A stretch of DNA of 64,000 bases from AP-15 sp963736715. GTDB lineage: Bacteria; Pseudomonadota; Alphaproteobacteria; ATCC43930; CGMCC-115725. Under the pieces are notes generated by a model that was given only the letters and a program-made list of their open reading frames with translations, did not search any database and was not told the origin of the DNA. A program made the translations under genes and the position numbers. Location: assembly GCA_963736715.1 (NCBI GenBank), contig CAVTQA010000017.1:31217-95216 (forward strand), written 5' to 3'. Shown piece by piece: positions 16,465 through 25,659 of the stretch. How positions within the stretch are numbered: the first letter of the stretch is position 1; the number at the start of each line of letters is the position of its first letter.

Positions 16465-17151
16465 CTAATGCTTGGCGAATGTTACAACGACGCCTTTTGC
16501 CGCATCGTCGGGATGATCGAAAGGCGTCCTGAAATGGGCTACGGCGCCGGGGGCCAGTCGAGGTTGCGGGGGATCGACGATCTTGGACTGCACCTCCTTG
16601 TCGGAGGCGTCGCGCAACGCCACCCGCAGCCTTGGCACATCCTGCGTCGTTCTTCCGTTATTGGCGATATCGCCCTCGATGACCAGGCCGTCTGGGGTGC
16701 GCGAGGGGGAGAGTTTCTCGATTTTGAGCCCGGCCCACGGCGGCTCGGGCGCGAAACCGGCCAAAGCATAGAGCCGCGCCGCCGGCGGCCAAAGGGCCAC
16801 AACCGCACCGCGGGCGACGACGACCCCGGCCAGAACCGCAAGGGCGAGCAGGACGGCTATTACGAGCCAGCGGAGCGCGGCCCAGCGGCTCCGGCGCCGA
16901 GGCGGTTCGGGGAGAGCTCGCTGTCGCGGCGGGACCTGCAGCGTGGTTGCCGGGCGCGGCGGGACTTCGAGCGCCGGTTCGATCCGGCCGTCGGTCTTGG
17001 CTTCATCCCCATTCGCGACCGGCTCCGGCGACGCTGCCTGATGCCAGGTATGACCGCAATTGGCGCAACGGACGGTGCGGCCGGATTGGCCGCGCAGAGC
17101 GCCCTCGTCGACTTTATAGCGGGTCCGGCAAACCGGGCAGCTGACGATCAT
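16465..17151 (-). CDS. Zinc-ribbon DUF3426 membrane protein
   Basis: A 228-aa protein with an MJ0042-type zinc ribbon at the N-terminus (C5-x2-C8 and C29-x2-C32), a proline-rich linker, one transmembrane helix near 95-118 and a periplasmic DUF3426 domain. This architecture is common in proteobacteria and of unknown function. The start at 17151 (MIVSCPVC) places the zinc ribbon at the very N-terminus as in relatives. It ends 10 bp before the ABM gene. Confidence 0.85.
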   Translation of the reverse strand: MIVSCPVCRTRYKVDEGALRGQSGRTVRCANCGHTWHQAASPEPVANGDEAKTDGRIEPALEVPPRPATTLQVPPRQRALPEPPRRRSRWAALRWLVIAVLLALAVLAGVVVARGAVVALWPPAARLYALAGFAPEPPWAGLKIEKLSPSRTPDGLVIEGDIANNGRTTQDVPRLRVALRDASDKEVQSKIVDPPQPRLAPGAVAHFRTPFDHPDDAAKGVVVTFAKH

Positions 17152-17179
17152 CAGGCCAAGGCCTAACGTGGTCGAAACC

Positions 17180-18331
17180 TCACGCAGCCGCAGGCGCCGC
17201 GCCGCGCCGGGCGAGCTCGCGCAGATGGTGGTCGGCATCACCGAACATGATGTCGATCATCGTGACCCGCTTGAAGTAATGACCGACCTTGTATTCCGTC
17301 GTCATCCCGATGCCGCCATGCAGCTGGATCGCCTGCTGGCCGATGAACTTGCCGGAACGGCCGATCTGCACCTTGGCTGCCCCGATCGCGTTGCGCCGCT
17401 CCGCGGCATTTTCATCGGCCGCCATCATCGTCGCGAACATCGCCATGCTGCGCGCCTGTTCCAGCGCGATCAGCATATCGACGGCGCGGTGCTGCAGGAT
17501 CTGGAAGCTGCCGATCTCACGGCCGAATTGCCGGCGCGTCTTGAGATATTCGACGGTCAGCTCGTGCATCACCGCCATCGCGCCGACCGCCTCCGCGCAC
17601 AGCGCGGCGATCCCTTCGTCGACGACGCGCTCGACGAGCGGCAATGCTGCCCCAAGCTCGCCAAGCACTCCTTCCGGGCCCACCCTCACATTCGCAAGGG
17701 TGACCTCCGCGGCGCGCAGGCCGTCCTGGGTCGGGTAGCCGCGCCGCGACACTCCTGCGGCCTTCCCGTCGACGATAAAGGCGGCGATCCCGTCGCGGTC
17801 ACGCCGACCGCCGCCAACTCGCGCGGTTACGATCAGCTTGTCGGCCGTATCGCCGTGCAGGACGACTCCCTTCTCGCCATCGATCACCCAGCTGGCCCCG
17901 TCGCGCACCGCTCGCGTCTCGACATCGTTCAGGTCGTAGCGCGATTGCCGCTCGGTATGAGCGAAGGCGATGATAAGGCTGCCATCTGCGATCTTCGGAA
18001 TAAGATCGGCGCATTGCTCGGCGCTGCCGCCGTGGCGAAGAAACCCGCCGCCGAGTACGATCGTCGCGAGATACGGTTCGAGCACCAGGGCGCAGCCAAA
18101 GGCTTCCATCGCGATCATTGTCTCGACCGGACCGCCGGCCGAGCCGCCATGCCGCTCCTCGAACGGCAGGCCGAGCAGCCCGAACTCGGCGAATTGGGCC
18201 CACAATTCGCGGCTCCAGCCCTCCGGGCTCTGCGCGTAGCTCTTGCGCTGCTCGAACGCATACCGATCCCTGATCAGCCGGTCGAGACTTTCCTTCAGCA
18301 GCCGCTGCTCTTCACTAAAGTCGAAATCCAT
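17180..18331 (-). CDS. Acyl-CoA dehydrogenase
   Basis: A 383-aa flavoprotein that introduces a 2,3 double bond into an acyl-CoA. It has the N-terminal helical domain (FSEEQRLLKESLDRLI), the middle beta domain around AFAHTERQSRYDL and the C-terminal helical domain with QLHGGIGMTTEYKVGHYFKR. It follows a second acyl-CoA dehydrogenase gene after 3 bp; such pairs often form heteromeric enzymes for unusual acyl-CoAs such as branched or ring-bearing ones. FAD and CoA use is established for the family; the substrate is unknown. Confidence 0.88.
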   Translation of the reverse strand: MDFDFSEEQRLLKESLDRLIRDRYAFEQRKSYAQSPEGWSRELWAQFAEFGLLGLPFEERHGGSAGGPVETMIAMEAFGCALVLEPYLATIVLGGGFLRHGGSAEQCADLIPKIADGSLIIAFAHTERQSRYDLNDVETRAVRDGASWVIDGEKGVVLHGDTADKLIVTARVGGGRRDRDGIAAFIVDGKAAGVSRRGYPTQDGLRAAEVTLANVRVGPEGVLGELGAALPLVERVVDEGIAALCAEAVGAMAVMHELTVEYLKTRRQFGREIGSFQILQHRAVDMLIALEQARSMAMFATMMAADENAAERRNAIGAAKVQIGRSGKFIGQQAIQLHGGIGMTTEYKVGHYFKRVTMIDIMFGDADHHLRELARRGAAPAAA

Positions 18332-18334
18332 GGC

Positions 18335-19542
18335 TCAAAGTCCCAGAATCGCCTTGGCGATGATGTTCTTCTGGATCTCGTTGGTGCCGCCGTAGATCGT
18401 GGTCTTGCGCCAGTTGAAATAAGTCGGCGCGATCGGGCCGGCCCATTCGGGGCCGATCGGCGGCTCGTTCCAGCGTTCGTCATCCTCGTGCTCGGGCTGG
18501 TAGGGGAGGGCGTAGGGGCCGACCACCTCGAGCAACAACTCGGTCGTCGCCTGCTGGATCTCCGAGCCTTTGATCTTGAGGATCGACGAAGCCGGGTCAG
18601 GCTTGTTGTCGGTGCGACGGCGCTCGGCGGCGACGACACGCAGCTGCGTCATCTCGAGCGCCTTCAGCTCGACCTCCACCGCTGCGAGTTTTTCGCGGAA
18701 CCGCTCGTCCTCGATCAGCGGCTTGTCGCCGGCAATCTCCATCGCCGCGAGCTCTTTGATCCGACGGATACGCTCCTTCGAGAGGCCGACGCGCGCGATC
18801 CCGGTGCGCTCCCGGCCGAGCAGATACTTCGCGTAATCCCAGCCCTTGTTTTCCTGGCCGACGAGGTTCTCGGCCGGCACCTTGACGTCGTCGAAGAACA
18901 CCTCGTTGACCTCGTGCCCGCCCTCGATCGTGATGATCGGGCGCACCGTGATGCCCGGCGTTTTCATGTCGATCAGCAGAAAGGAAATTCCTTCCTGCTT
19001 TTTGGCCTGCGGATCGGTGCGCACCAGACAGAAGATCCAATCGGCGTGTTGTGCGAGGGTCGTCCAGGTCTTCTGGCCATTGACGATGTAGTGGCCGTCA
19101 TCTCGCGTCAGCCGAAGTCCGTAAAGAGGCGAGATCCGAGCCCGCACCGGGCTCGGAAAATCCCTGGCACCACCAAACATCGAGATTGGCGATGGCCGGC
19201 AAATGACGCTTCTTTTGCGCCTCCGAGCCGAAAGCGATGATGACCGGGCCCGACCATCGTGACGCCAAAGCCGAGCGGCTGCGGCGCCGGGGTCTGCTGC
19301 AGCTCTTCCTGGAATATGTATTGCTGCACGGGCGTCCAGCCGGTGCCGCCCCACGCGACCGGCCAGTTGGCGACCGCCCAGCCTTTAGCGTTGAGGATGC
19401 GCTGCCAGGTGACGATGTCGTCCTTGGCGAGATGCTTTCCTTCGACCAGCTTGGTGCGGATGCCATCCGGCAGTTTGGCGCGGAAAAACGCCCGCACCTC
19501 GTCGCGGAAGGCGAGCTCTTCGGGGGTGAAGCGGAGATCCAT
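18335..19542 (-). pseudogene. Acyl-CoA dehydrogenase, two frameshifts
   Basis: Reading from ATG 19542 (MDLRFTPEELAFRDEVRAFF) gives a normal N-terminal domain up to GFGVTMVGP near 19250; the frame then moves by one extra base in a G3C3G2 run, continues as VIIAFGSEAQKKRHLPAI to SEPGAGSDLASLRT, and shifts by one more extra base near 19105-19118 into RDDGHYIVNGQKTWTTLAQH to the end. All domain segments are otherwise intact with no stops, so either the gene was recently broken or the sequence has insertion errors. It lies immediately upstream of the other acyl-CoA dehydrogenase. Confidence 0.85.
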
Positions 19543-19560
19543 TGCATGAACTCCTAACGT

Positions 19561-19640
19561 GTCGTCACCCTCGCGAAAGCGGGGGTCCAGGGCGACTGCC
19601 GCGAAGGCGGCCCTGGATTCCCGCTTTCGCGGGAATCGAG
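19561..19640. repeat. Dispersed palindromic repeat (GCGAAAGCGGG type)
   Basis: TCGCGAAAGCGGG and GGTCCAGGGC on the left are mirrored by GCCCTGGATTCCCGCTTTCGCGGGA on the right, giving a long imperfect hairpin between fadB-like and acyl-CoA dehydrogenase genes. The same family occurs in opposite orientation at 46547-46626. Confidence 0.7.
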
Positions 19641-19665
19641 GGGTTGAGGCGATAATAGACCGATC

Positions 19666-21736
19666 TCACAACGCGAAACCGCGGCCTTCGGCAGCGAGGC
19701 GCTGGATCAGCGGCGCGGGCCGCAGGCTGTCGTCGTGCGACCTGTCGGCGTAAAAGGTCAACCGGTCGCGGACATGCGGGAGACCCAAACGGTCGGCATA
19801 ATACATCGGCCCGCCGCGCCACACCGGCCAGCCATAGCCGTAAACCCAGATCACGTCGATGTCGCCCGGGCGCGCGGCGATGCCCTCCTCGAGAATGCGG
19901 GCGCCCTCGTTGATCATCGGGAAGATCATACGCTCGACGATCTCCTCTTCCGGGATCGCCCGGCGGTTGATGCCGAGCCGCGAAGACGTCTCGAGGATGA
20001 TCTTTTCGACCTCGGGATCGGGCAGGGGCGTGCGCGACCCGGCCTCATAGCGGAAATACCCCTCTCCGGTCTTCTGGCCGTAATGCCCGGCTTCGCAGAG
20101 CGCATCCTCGATCTCATTGCGCTCGCCGCGCCCCTTGCGAATCCGCCAGCCGACATCGAGCCCCGCCATATCGGCCATCGCGAACGGCCCCATCGGGAAG
20201 CCGAACCCGGTGACCGCCGCATCAACCTCCTGCGGCAGCGCCCCTTCGAGCAGTAGCCGCTCGGTCTCAACCGAGCGGCGGGAGAGCATTCGGTTGCCGA
20301 CAAAGCCGTAACAGACCCCGACGGTGACCGGCACCTTGCCGATCCGCCGGCCGAGCGCGACCGCGGTGGCGAGCGCATCGGGTGAGGTCGCGGCGCCGCG
20401 CACGATCTCCAACAGGCGCATAACATTCGCCGGACTGAAAAAATGCGTGCCGAGCACGTCTTGCGGCCGCTTCGTCGCGCGGGCGATCTCGTCGACGTCG
20501 AGCGTCGAAGTGTTGGTGGCGAGGAGGGCATTTGGTTTCGCGAGGCGATCGAGATCGGAAAAGACCCGATTTTTGAGGTCCATCTCCTCGAACACCGCCT
20601 CGATCACGACATCGGCCGAGCCGATCGCTTCGAGCTCGGTGACGCCCGTGATCAGACCGATCCGGCGCTCCATCTCCTCGGCGCCAAGCCCTCCGCGCGA
20701 CACGGTTGCGCGGTAATTGGCGGCAACCCGGTCGAGGCCCTTCTGCAGCAGGTCGCGACCGGTCTCGAGGATGATGACGGGGATGCCGGCGTTAGCGAAG
20801 CACATTGCAATGCCGCCGCCCATCGTGCCGGCGCCGACGACCGCGCCGCTCGCGATCGGGCGCGGCTTTGTCCCTTCCGGGATACCCGGCACTTTGGCCG
20901 CCTCCCGCTCGGCGAAGAAGATATGACGCTGCGCCTTCGACTGGTCGCCGGCAACAAGCTTGCGAAACAGCTCGGATTCGCGCTTCAGACCCTTCGTCGA
21001 AGGGCAGGACGATCGCGTTGCGAACGGCCTCGACACACGCGGCCGGCGCTTCCCGGCCGCGCAGTCGCCGGGTCAGCGCCTCGGCGGCATCGGCAAACCC
21101 CTCGCCGATCAGCTTTTCTTCGCGATCGCGAACGAGCCGCAGCGGCCGCCCCTCCCGGACCACGCGGCGTGCGAAGTCGATCGCGGCCGCGGCCAGGTCG
21201 CCTTCGACGATCTCGTCGATGACCCCGCCCGCTTGCGCCTCGGCCGCCCCGATCGGCTCGCCGATCACGATCATCTTTAGCGCCTTCTCCGGTCCTACGA
21301 GGCGCGGCAGGCGTTGCGTACCGCCCGCCCCGGGCAACAGGCCGAGCTTGACTTCGGGGAGCCCGACGCGCGCTCCCGAGACCGCGACACGGAAATGGCA
21401 GGCGAGCGCCAGCTCGAAGCCGCCGCCGAGGGTGGTGCCGTGCAACGCGGCGGCAACCGGCTTCGGCATCGCCTCGATCGCGGCGATGACATCGTGGAGG
21501 CTCGGCGTCTGAGGCGGCTTGCCGAATTCCGTGATGTCGGCGCCGGCGAAAAAGGTGCGGCCGGCGCAGGCGATCACGACCGCCTTGACCGCGGCGTCGT
21601 CGCGCGCCTGTCGCAGCGCCTCGGCGAGCCCGGCGCGCACCTCGTGCTTCAGCGCATTGACCGGCGGGTTGTCTGCCGTGACGACCGCGACGTCGCCGTC
21701 GCGGCGGAGATCGACGCTGGCGTTGATGCTGCCCAT
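19666..21736 (-). pseudogene. FadB/FadJ-type enoyl-CoA hydratase/3-hydroxyacyl-CoA dehydrogenase, frameshifted
   Basis: A bifunctional beta-oxidation enzyme of about 690 residues: an N-terminal crotonase domain (HGTTLGGGFELAL oxyanion loop, GLPEVKLGLLPGAGGTQR catalytic loop), then an NAD-binding 3-hydroxyacyl-CoA dehydrogenase domain (GAVVGAGTMGGGIAM), TNTSTLDVDEIA, GTHFFSPANVM and GFVGNRM. One extra G in the GGG at about 20990-20992 breaks the frame between LPFDEG and LKRESELF; removing it restores a single open frame. It heads a minus-strand set with the two acyl-CoA dehydrogenases, divergent from the Liv importer. Confidence 0.88.
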
Positions 21737-21876
21737 GATGCTCCCCGGTCCTGACGCCTTGCTCGGCAGACTATCCCGGTAAGGCTGCGCAATGAAGGCC
21801 CAATCCGGCTTGGCCGCGGCTTAACTCATCGGAAAGAGGCCGGCAGGGTCGGCGCACCAGGCGTAAGGGAGGATGA

Positions 21877-22662
21877 ATGCGCGGCGCCGCGCTGCTCGAG
21901 GTTCGCGACGTCGCGGTGCGCTTCGGCGGCATCGTCGCGCTCGACGGCGTGTCGTTCGATTTGGAGGAGGGCCAGATCCTCGGGCTCATTGGCCCGAACG
22001 GGGCGGGCAAGACGACGTTATTCAATTGCCTGAGCCGCCTCTATACGCCCAACCGAGGCGAAATCCTGTTCGAGGGCAGGTCGCTGCTCCACCGGCCGCC
22101 GCACCGGATCGCCGAAATCGGGATCGCCCGGACCTTTCAAAACCTCGCCCTGTTCCCGCGCCAGTCGGTGCTCGACAACGTGCGGATCGGCGCCCACACC
22201 GCCTGTCGCAGCGATTTTGTCAGCGATGCCTTGCGCCTGCCGTGGGTGCGCCGCCAGGAGCGGGAGCTCGAAAATAATACCTGGGCGCTGCTCGAAACCT
22301 TGGAATTGCGGACGGTCGCGCACGAGCCACCGGAAGGCCTGCCGCTCGGCACGCGAAAGCGCATCGAACTCGCGCGCGCCCTCGCCGCGCACCCGAAATT
22401 GCTGTTGCTCGACGAACCGGCCGGCGGGCTCAGCCATGAGGAGGTCGCCGAATTGGGCGGGCTGATCAGGCGCATTCGCGACGACCGGCAAGTCAGCGTG
22501 CTCCTCGTCGAGCACCACATGGGCCTCGTGATGTCGATCTCGGACAAGGTCGTCGCGCTCGATTTCGGCCGCAAAATCGCCGAGGGCCCACCTGCCTCGG
22601 TGCAGCAGGACGAAGAAGTGATCCGCGCCTATTTGGGCAAGCCGCGGGAGGACAGAACTTGA
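21877..22662 (+). CDS. livG: Liv-type ABC transporter ATP-binding protein
   Basis: A 261-aa ATPase of the branched-chain amino acid/carboxylate (HAAT) importer family. Walker A GPNGAGKT at 39-46, the Q-loop in RTFQNLALF, a degenerate signature LPLGTRKR at 155-162 as in LivG proteins, and Walker B LLLLDEP at 175-181. The start follows GGGAGG. It opens a five-gene operon, 140 bp divergent from the fadB-like gene, so uptake and oxidation of the same substrate family is plausible. Confidence 0.92.
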   Translation: MRGAALLEVRDVAVRFGGIVALDGVSFDLEEGQILGLIGPNGAGKTTLFNCLSRLYTPNRGEILFEGRSLLHRPPHRIAEIGIARTFQNLALFPRQSVLDNVRIGAHTACRSDFVSDALRLPWVRRQERELENNTWALLETLELRTVAHEPPEGLPLGTRKRIELARALAAHPKLLLLDEPAGGLSHEEVAELGGLIRRIRDDRQVSVLLVEHHMGLVMSISDKVVALDFGRKIAEGPPASVQQDEEVIRAYLGKPREDRT

Positions 22663-22676
22663 GCCAGCGGAGTGCG

Positions 22677-22793
22677 TCCTTCGAGACAGCCGCTTCGCGG
22701 CTTCCTCAGGATGAGGAATTTCCTCTGTGCCATCAGCAGTGTCCCTCATGCTGAGGAGCCGCCACAGGCGGCGTCTCGAAGCACGCACGACGT
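22677..22793. repeat. Dispersed hairpin repeat inside the liv operon
   Basis: A unit running from GTCCTTCGAGAC through CTCAGGATGAGG and CTCATGCTGAGGAG to GCGTCTCGAAGCA: the two halves are inverted copies. It occupies the whole gap between livG and livF, with its right end only 20 bp before the livF start, so it will form a strong RNA hairpin in the operon message and may lower downstream expression or protect the message. Confidence 0.75.
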
Positions 22794-22812
22794 GGATGCA
22801 GATGCTCGCGAT

Positions 22813-23520
22813 ATGATGCTCGAAGTGCGCGGACTGTGTGCGTTTTATGGCGAGAACCAGGCCCTGCACGGCCTCGACTTCGCGCTCGACGAAGGCAACA
22901 TCGTGACCTTGCTCGGCGCCAATGGCGCGGGCAAGACAACGACGTTGCGGGCGCTCTGCGGAATGGTTCGGCTCGGCGGCCAGGTTCGCTTCGACGGCAA
23001 ATCGCTGCTCGGACGCGCGACGGAGGACATCGTGCGCCTCGGGATTGCGCATGTGCCGGAGGGACGCGGCACCTTCACCCGCATGACAGTCGAGGAAAAT
23101 CTGCAGCTCGGCGCGATGGTGCGGCGCGACCGCGCCGGTATTTCGCAAGACGTCGAGCAGGTCTACGCGCATTTTCCTCGGCTCAAAGAGCGCCAGGCAC
23201 AGACCGCGGGAACGTTGAGCGGCGGGGAGCAGCAGATGCTGGCGGTCGGCCGTGCGCTGATGCTGAGGCCACGGCTGATGCTGCTCGACGAGCCGTCGTT
23301 CGGGCTGGCGCCGCTGATCGTCGAGGAATTGTTCGAGATCCTGCGCCGGCTCAACCGCGAGCTCGGCGTCGCGATGCTGATCGTCGAGCAGAACGCGGCG
23401 CTGGCGCTCGACCTCGCCGACCATGCCTACCTGCTCGAAACCGGGCACGTCGTCATGGCTGGCCCGGCGCGCGAGATCGGGAAAGACGAAGCAGTGCGCC
23501 GCTCGTATCTGGGGTATTGA
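22813..23520 (+). CDS. livF: Liv-type ABC transporter ATP-binding protein
   Basis: A 235-aa ATPase, partner of LivG. Walker A GANGAGKTT at 35-43, signature LSGGEQQML, Walker B LMLLDEPS and a switch histidine-region VEQNAALAL typical of LivF. The start at 22813 (ATGATGCTCGAAGTG) was chosen because upstream in-frame sequence is repeat-derived. Separated from livG by a hairpin repeat. Confidence 0.92.
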   Translation: MMLEVRGLCAFYGENQALHGLDFALDEGNIVTLLGANGAGKTTTLRALCGMVRLGGQVRFDGKSLLGRATEDIVRLGIAHVPEGRGTFTRMTVEENLQLGAMVRRDRAGISQDVEQVYAHFPRLKERQAQTAGTLSGGEQQMLAVGRALMLRPRLMLLDEPSFGLAPLIVEELFEILRRLNRELGVAMLIVEQNAALALDLADHAYLLETGHVVMAGPAREIGKDEAVRRSYLGY

Positions 23521-23588
23521 TTTCGCAAAGGGTAGGATTTCGCTTGGCCGCTGATCACCTGCTGCACCCGCTATTCGCAACGAGGCTC

Positions 23589-23745
23589 CTTTACCCTCTC
23601 CCCCCGCTGGCCGGGGGGAGAGGGAAGGGTGAGGGGGGCCGTCCTGCTACTCGCGGCGTCGCCCACCTCACCCTCCCGCCCCTGCAGGGCGGGCCCCTCC
23701 CTCTCCCCCCTGAAGGGCGGAGAGGGGCTGTTTCCCCGGGCGGAA
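23589..23745. repeat. CCCTCTCCCC-type palindromic repeats
   Basis: Two or three adjoining hairpins between livF and livH: CCCTCTCCCCCC with GGGGGGAGAGGG in the first, then CACCCTCCCGCCC/GGGCGGGCCCC and CCCTCTCCCC/GGGCGGAGAGGGG. A truncated relative lies near 7812-7835. Such arrays are common intergenic repeats in alphaproteobacteria. Confidence 0.65.
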
Positions 23746-23758
23746 ACCAAGGCTAGCG

Positions 23759-24637
23759 ATGGAACTGTTGCTGCAGCAGGTGTTGGCCGGGTTGGCGACG
23801 GGTGCAATCTACGCGTTGATGGCGCTCGCGGTCGTAATGATCTACCAGGCGATCGACCACCTCAATTTCGCGCAAGGCGAGATGGCGATGTTTTCGACCT
23901 TTCTCGCCTGGCAGCTCCTCCAGTGGGGCTGGCCCTACTGGGCCGCCTTCATCGGTGCGGTCGCGCTGTCGTTTCTCGGCGGCATCGCGATCGAGCGGGT
24001 TTTGTTCAAGCCGATTCAAAACGCGCCGATCTTGAGCCAGCTTGCCGCTTTTATTGCGCTCTACAGCATCCTCAACAGCTCCGCCGGCCAAATCTGGGAT
24101 TTCAACATCAAGACATTTCCCACCCCGTTCGGCATGGCGCCACTGTTTGGCGAGCGCCTGATCAGCACCCACGAAGCGGGAATGATCGGGGTCACGCTGT
24201 TGATGCTTGTCTTGCTCTATTTGTTCTTTCGCGGTTCGCGTCTGGGGCTGGCGATGCGCGCCGCCGCGACCAACCCGGAATCGGCGCGGCTCGTCGGGGT
24301 CCGCGTCGGCTGGATGATCGCACTGGGCTGGGGAATGTCGGCAGCGGTCGGCGCGGTCGCCGGGATGCTGATCGCCCCAGTGGTGTTCCTCGAGCCGAAC
24401 ATGATGTTTGGCGTTTTGCTGTATGGCTTCGCCGGCGCCGTCCTTGGCGGGCTGTCGAGCCCCGGCGGTGCGGTTGCGGGCGGGTTCGCCGTTGGGGTCA
24501 TCGAAAACCTCGCCGGGACTTTCATCCCCTATGTCGGACGCGAGTTGAAGCTCACGATCGCCCTCGTGCTGATCGTCGCCGTGCTGATGGTGAGGCCGAC
24601 CGGGATCTTCGGCCGCGCCGTGGTGAGCCGGGTATGA
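23759..24637 (+). CDS. livH: Liv-type ABC transporter permease
   Basis: A 292-aa inner-membrane permease with about eight helices. It begins ELLLQQVLAGLATGAIYALMALAVVMIYQ and contains AATNPESARLVGVRVGW, the cytoplasmic EAA-like loop contacting the ATPase, and GLSSPGGAVAGGFAVGVIENL near the end; all are family-typical. The stop overlaps the livM start. Confidence 0.92.
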   Translation: MELLLQQVLAGLATGAIYALMALAVVMIYQAIDHLNFAQGEMAMFSTFLAWQLLQWGWPYWAAFIGAVALSFLGGIAIERVLFKPIQNAPILSQLAAFIALYSILNSSAGQIWDFNIKTFPTPFGMAPLFGERLISTHEAGMIGVTLLMLVLLYLFFRGSRLGLAMRAAATNPESARLVGVRVGWMIALGWGMSAAVGAVAGMLIAPVVFLEPNMMFGVLLYGFAGAVLGGLSSPGGAVAGGFAVGVIENLAGTFIPYVGRELKLTIALVLIVAVLMVRPTGIFGRAVVSRV

Positions 24638-25659
24638 CCGTCCCACCACGGGAGACAATTGCCCTCGCGAGCGCGTCGCCGCGCGCTCCTGTGATCGCAA
24701 AGCCGAGCACCCGCCATGTCCTGATTGCGACCACAGTGGTTGTGGCATTGGTAATACCCTTCGTCCTCAAGAGCTTTTTTGTTTTCCAGCTGACCCTGGT
24801 GATGGTCTACGGCTTGGCGATCCTGGGTCTCAATCTGCTGACCGGCTTCAACGGTCAATTCTCGCTTGGGCACAGCGCCTTTTACGGGATCGGCGCCTAT
24901 ACCGCCGCGATCCTGATGGAGCAGCTGGATCTAGCCTATTACTGGACCTTGCCTTGTGCCGGCGCGGTCTGCTTTGTCGTCGGTTTCCTATTCGGGCTGC
25001 CGGCCTTGCGCCTGCAGGGCCTCTACCTCGCTCTGGCGACCTTCGCGCTCGCCACCGCGATGCCGCAGATCCTCAAATTCCAACCACTCGAACCACTGAC
25101 CGGCGGCGTGCAGGGGATCGTGATCCTGAAACCCGATCCGCCGCCCGGCGTGCCGCTCGACGCCGACCAGTGGCTCTATTTTTTCACATTGGCGGTGCTG
25201 CTGGTCATGTTCGCGGGCGCTGCGAACCTGGTAAAGAGCCGAACGGGCCGGGCGATCATGGCGATCCGGGACCACCCGATCGCGGCGGCGACGATGGGGA
25301 TCAACACCGCGCTCTACAAGACTCTGACTTTCGGCGTCAGCGCGTTCTACACCGGGATCGCAGGGGCGCTGGGCGCAATCGCCATTCAATTCGTAGCGCC
25401 CGACAGCTTTACTTTTCTATTGTCCGTCTCTTTGCTGGTCGGGCTGGTGGTGGGGGGCGTCGGTTCGATCCCGGGAAGCCTGTTCGGTGGAGTGTTCGTG
25501 CTGTTCGTCCCGAACATCGCCGAGCGCGTATCCACCGGGCTCGCCGGAGCGATCTACGGTGTCATTCTGTTGTTGGTAATTTATGTCATGCCGTCCGGCG
25601 CCGCCGGTTTCATGCGGTTCGCGGCCGCACGGCTAAATTGGAGAGGGAAACCCCGATGA
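24634..25659 (+). CDS. livM: Liv-type ABC transporter permease
   Basis: A 341-aa second permease subunit. LNLLTGFNGQFSLGHSAFYGIGAYTAA is the LivM hallmark, and MAIRDHPIAAATMGINTALYK is the cytoplasmic coupling loop. ATG 24634 overlaps the livH stop (ATGA), and its own stop overlaps the substrate-binding protein start in the same way, so the three genes are tightly coupled. Confidence 0.92.
   Translation: MTVPPRETIALASASPRAPVIAKPSTRHVLIATTVVVALVIPFVLKSFFVFQLTLVMVYGLAILGLNLLTGFNGQFSLGHSAFYGIGAYTAAILMEQLDLAYYWTLPCAGAVCFVVGFLFGLPALRLQGLYLALATFALATAMPQILKFQPLEPLTGGVQGIVILKPDPPPGVPLDADQWLYFFTLAVLLVMFAGAANLVKSRTGRAIMAIRDHPIAAATMGINTALYKTLTFGVSAFYTGIAGALGAIAIQFVAPDSFTFLLSVSLLVGLVVGGVGSIPGSLFGGVFVLFVPNIAERVSTGLAGAIYGVILLLVIYVMPSGAAGFMRFAAARLNWRGKPR

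Noticed and set aside
17168..19240. A 690-codon plus-strand frame antisense to two acyl-CoA dehydrogenases
   Set aside because: No domain motifs and a composition typical of antisense frames; the minus-strand genes are conserved.
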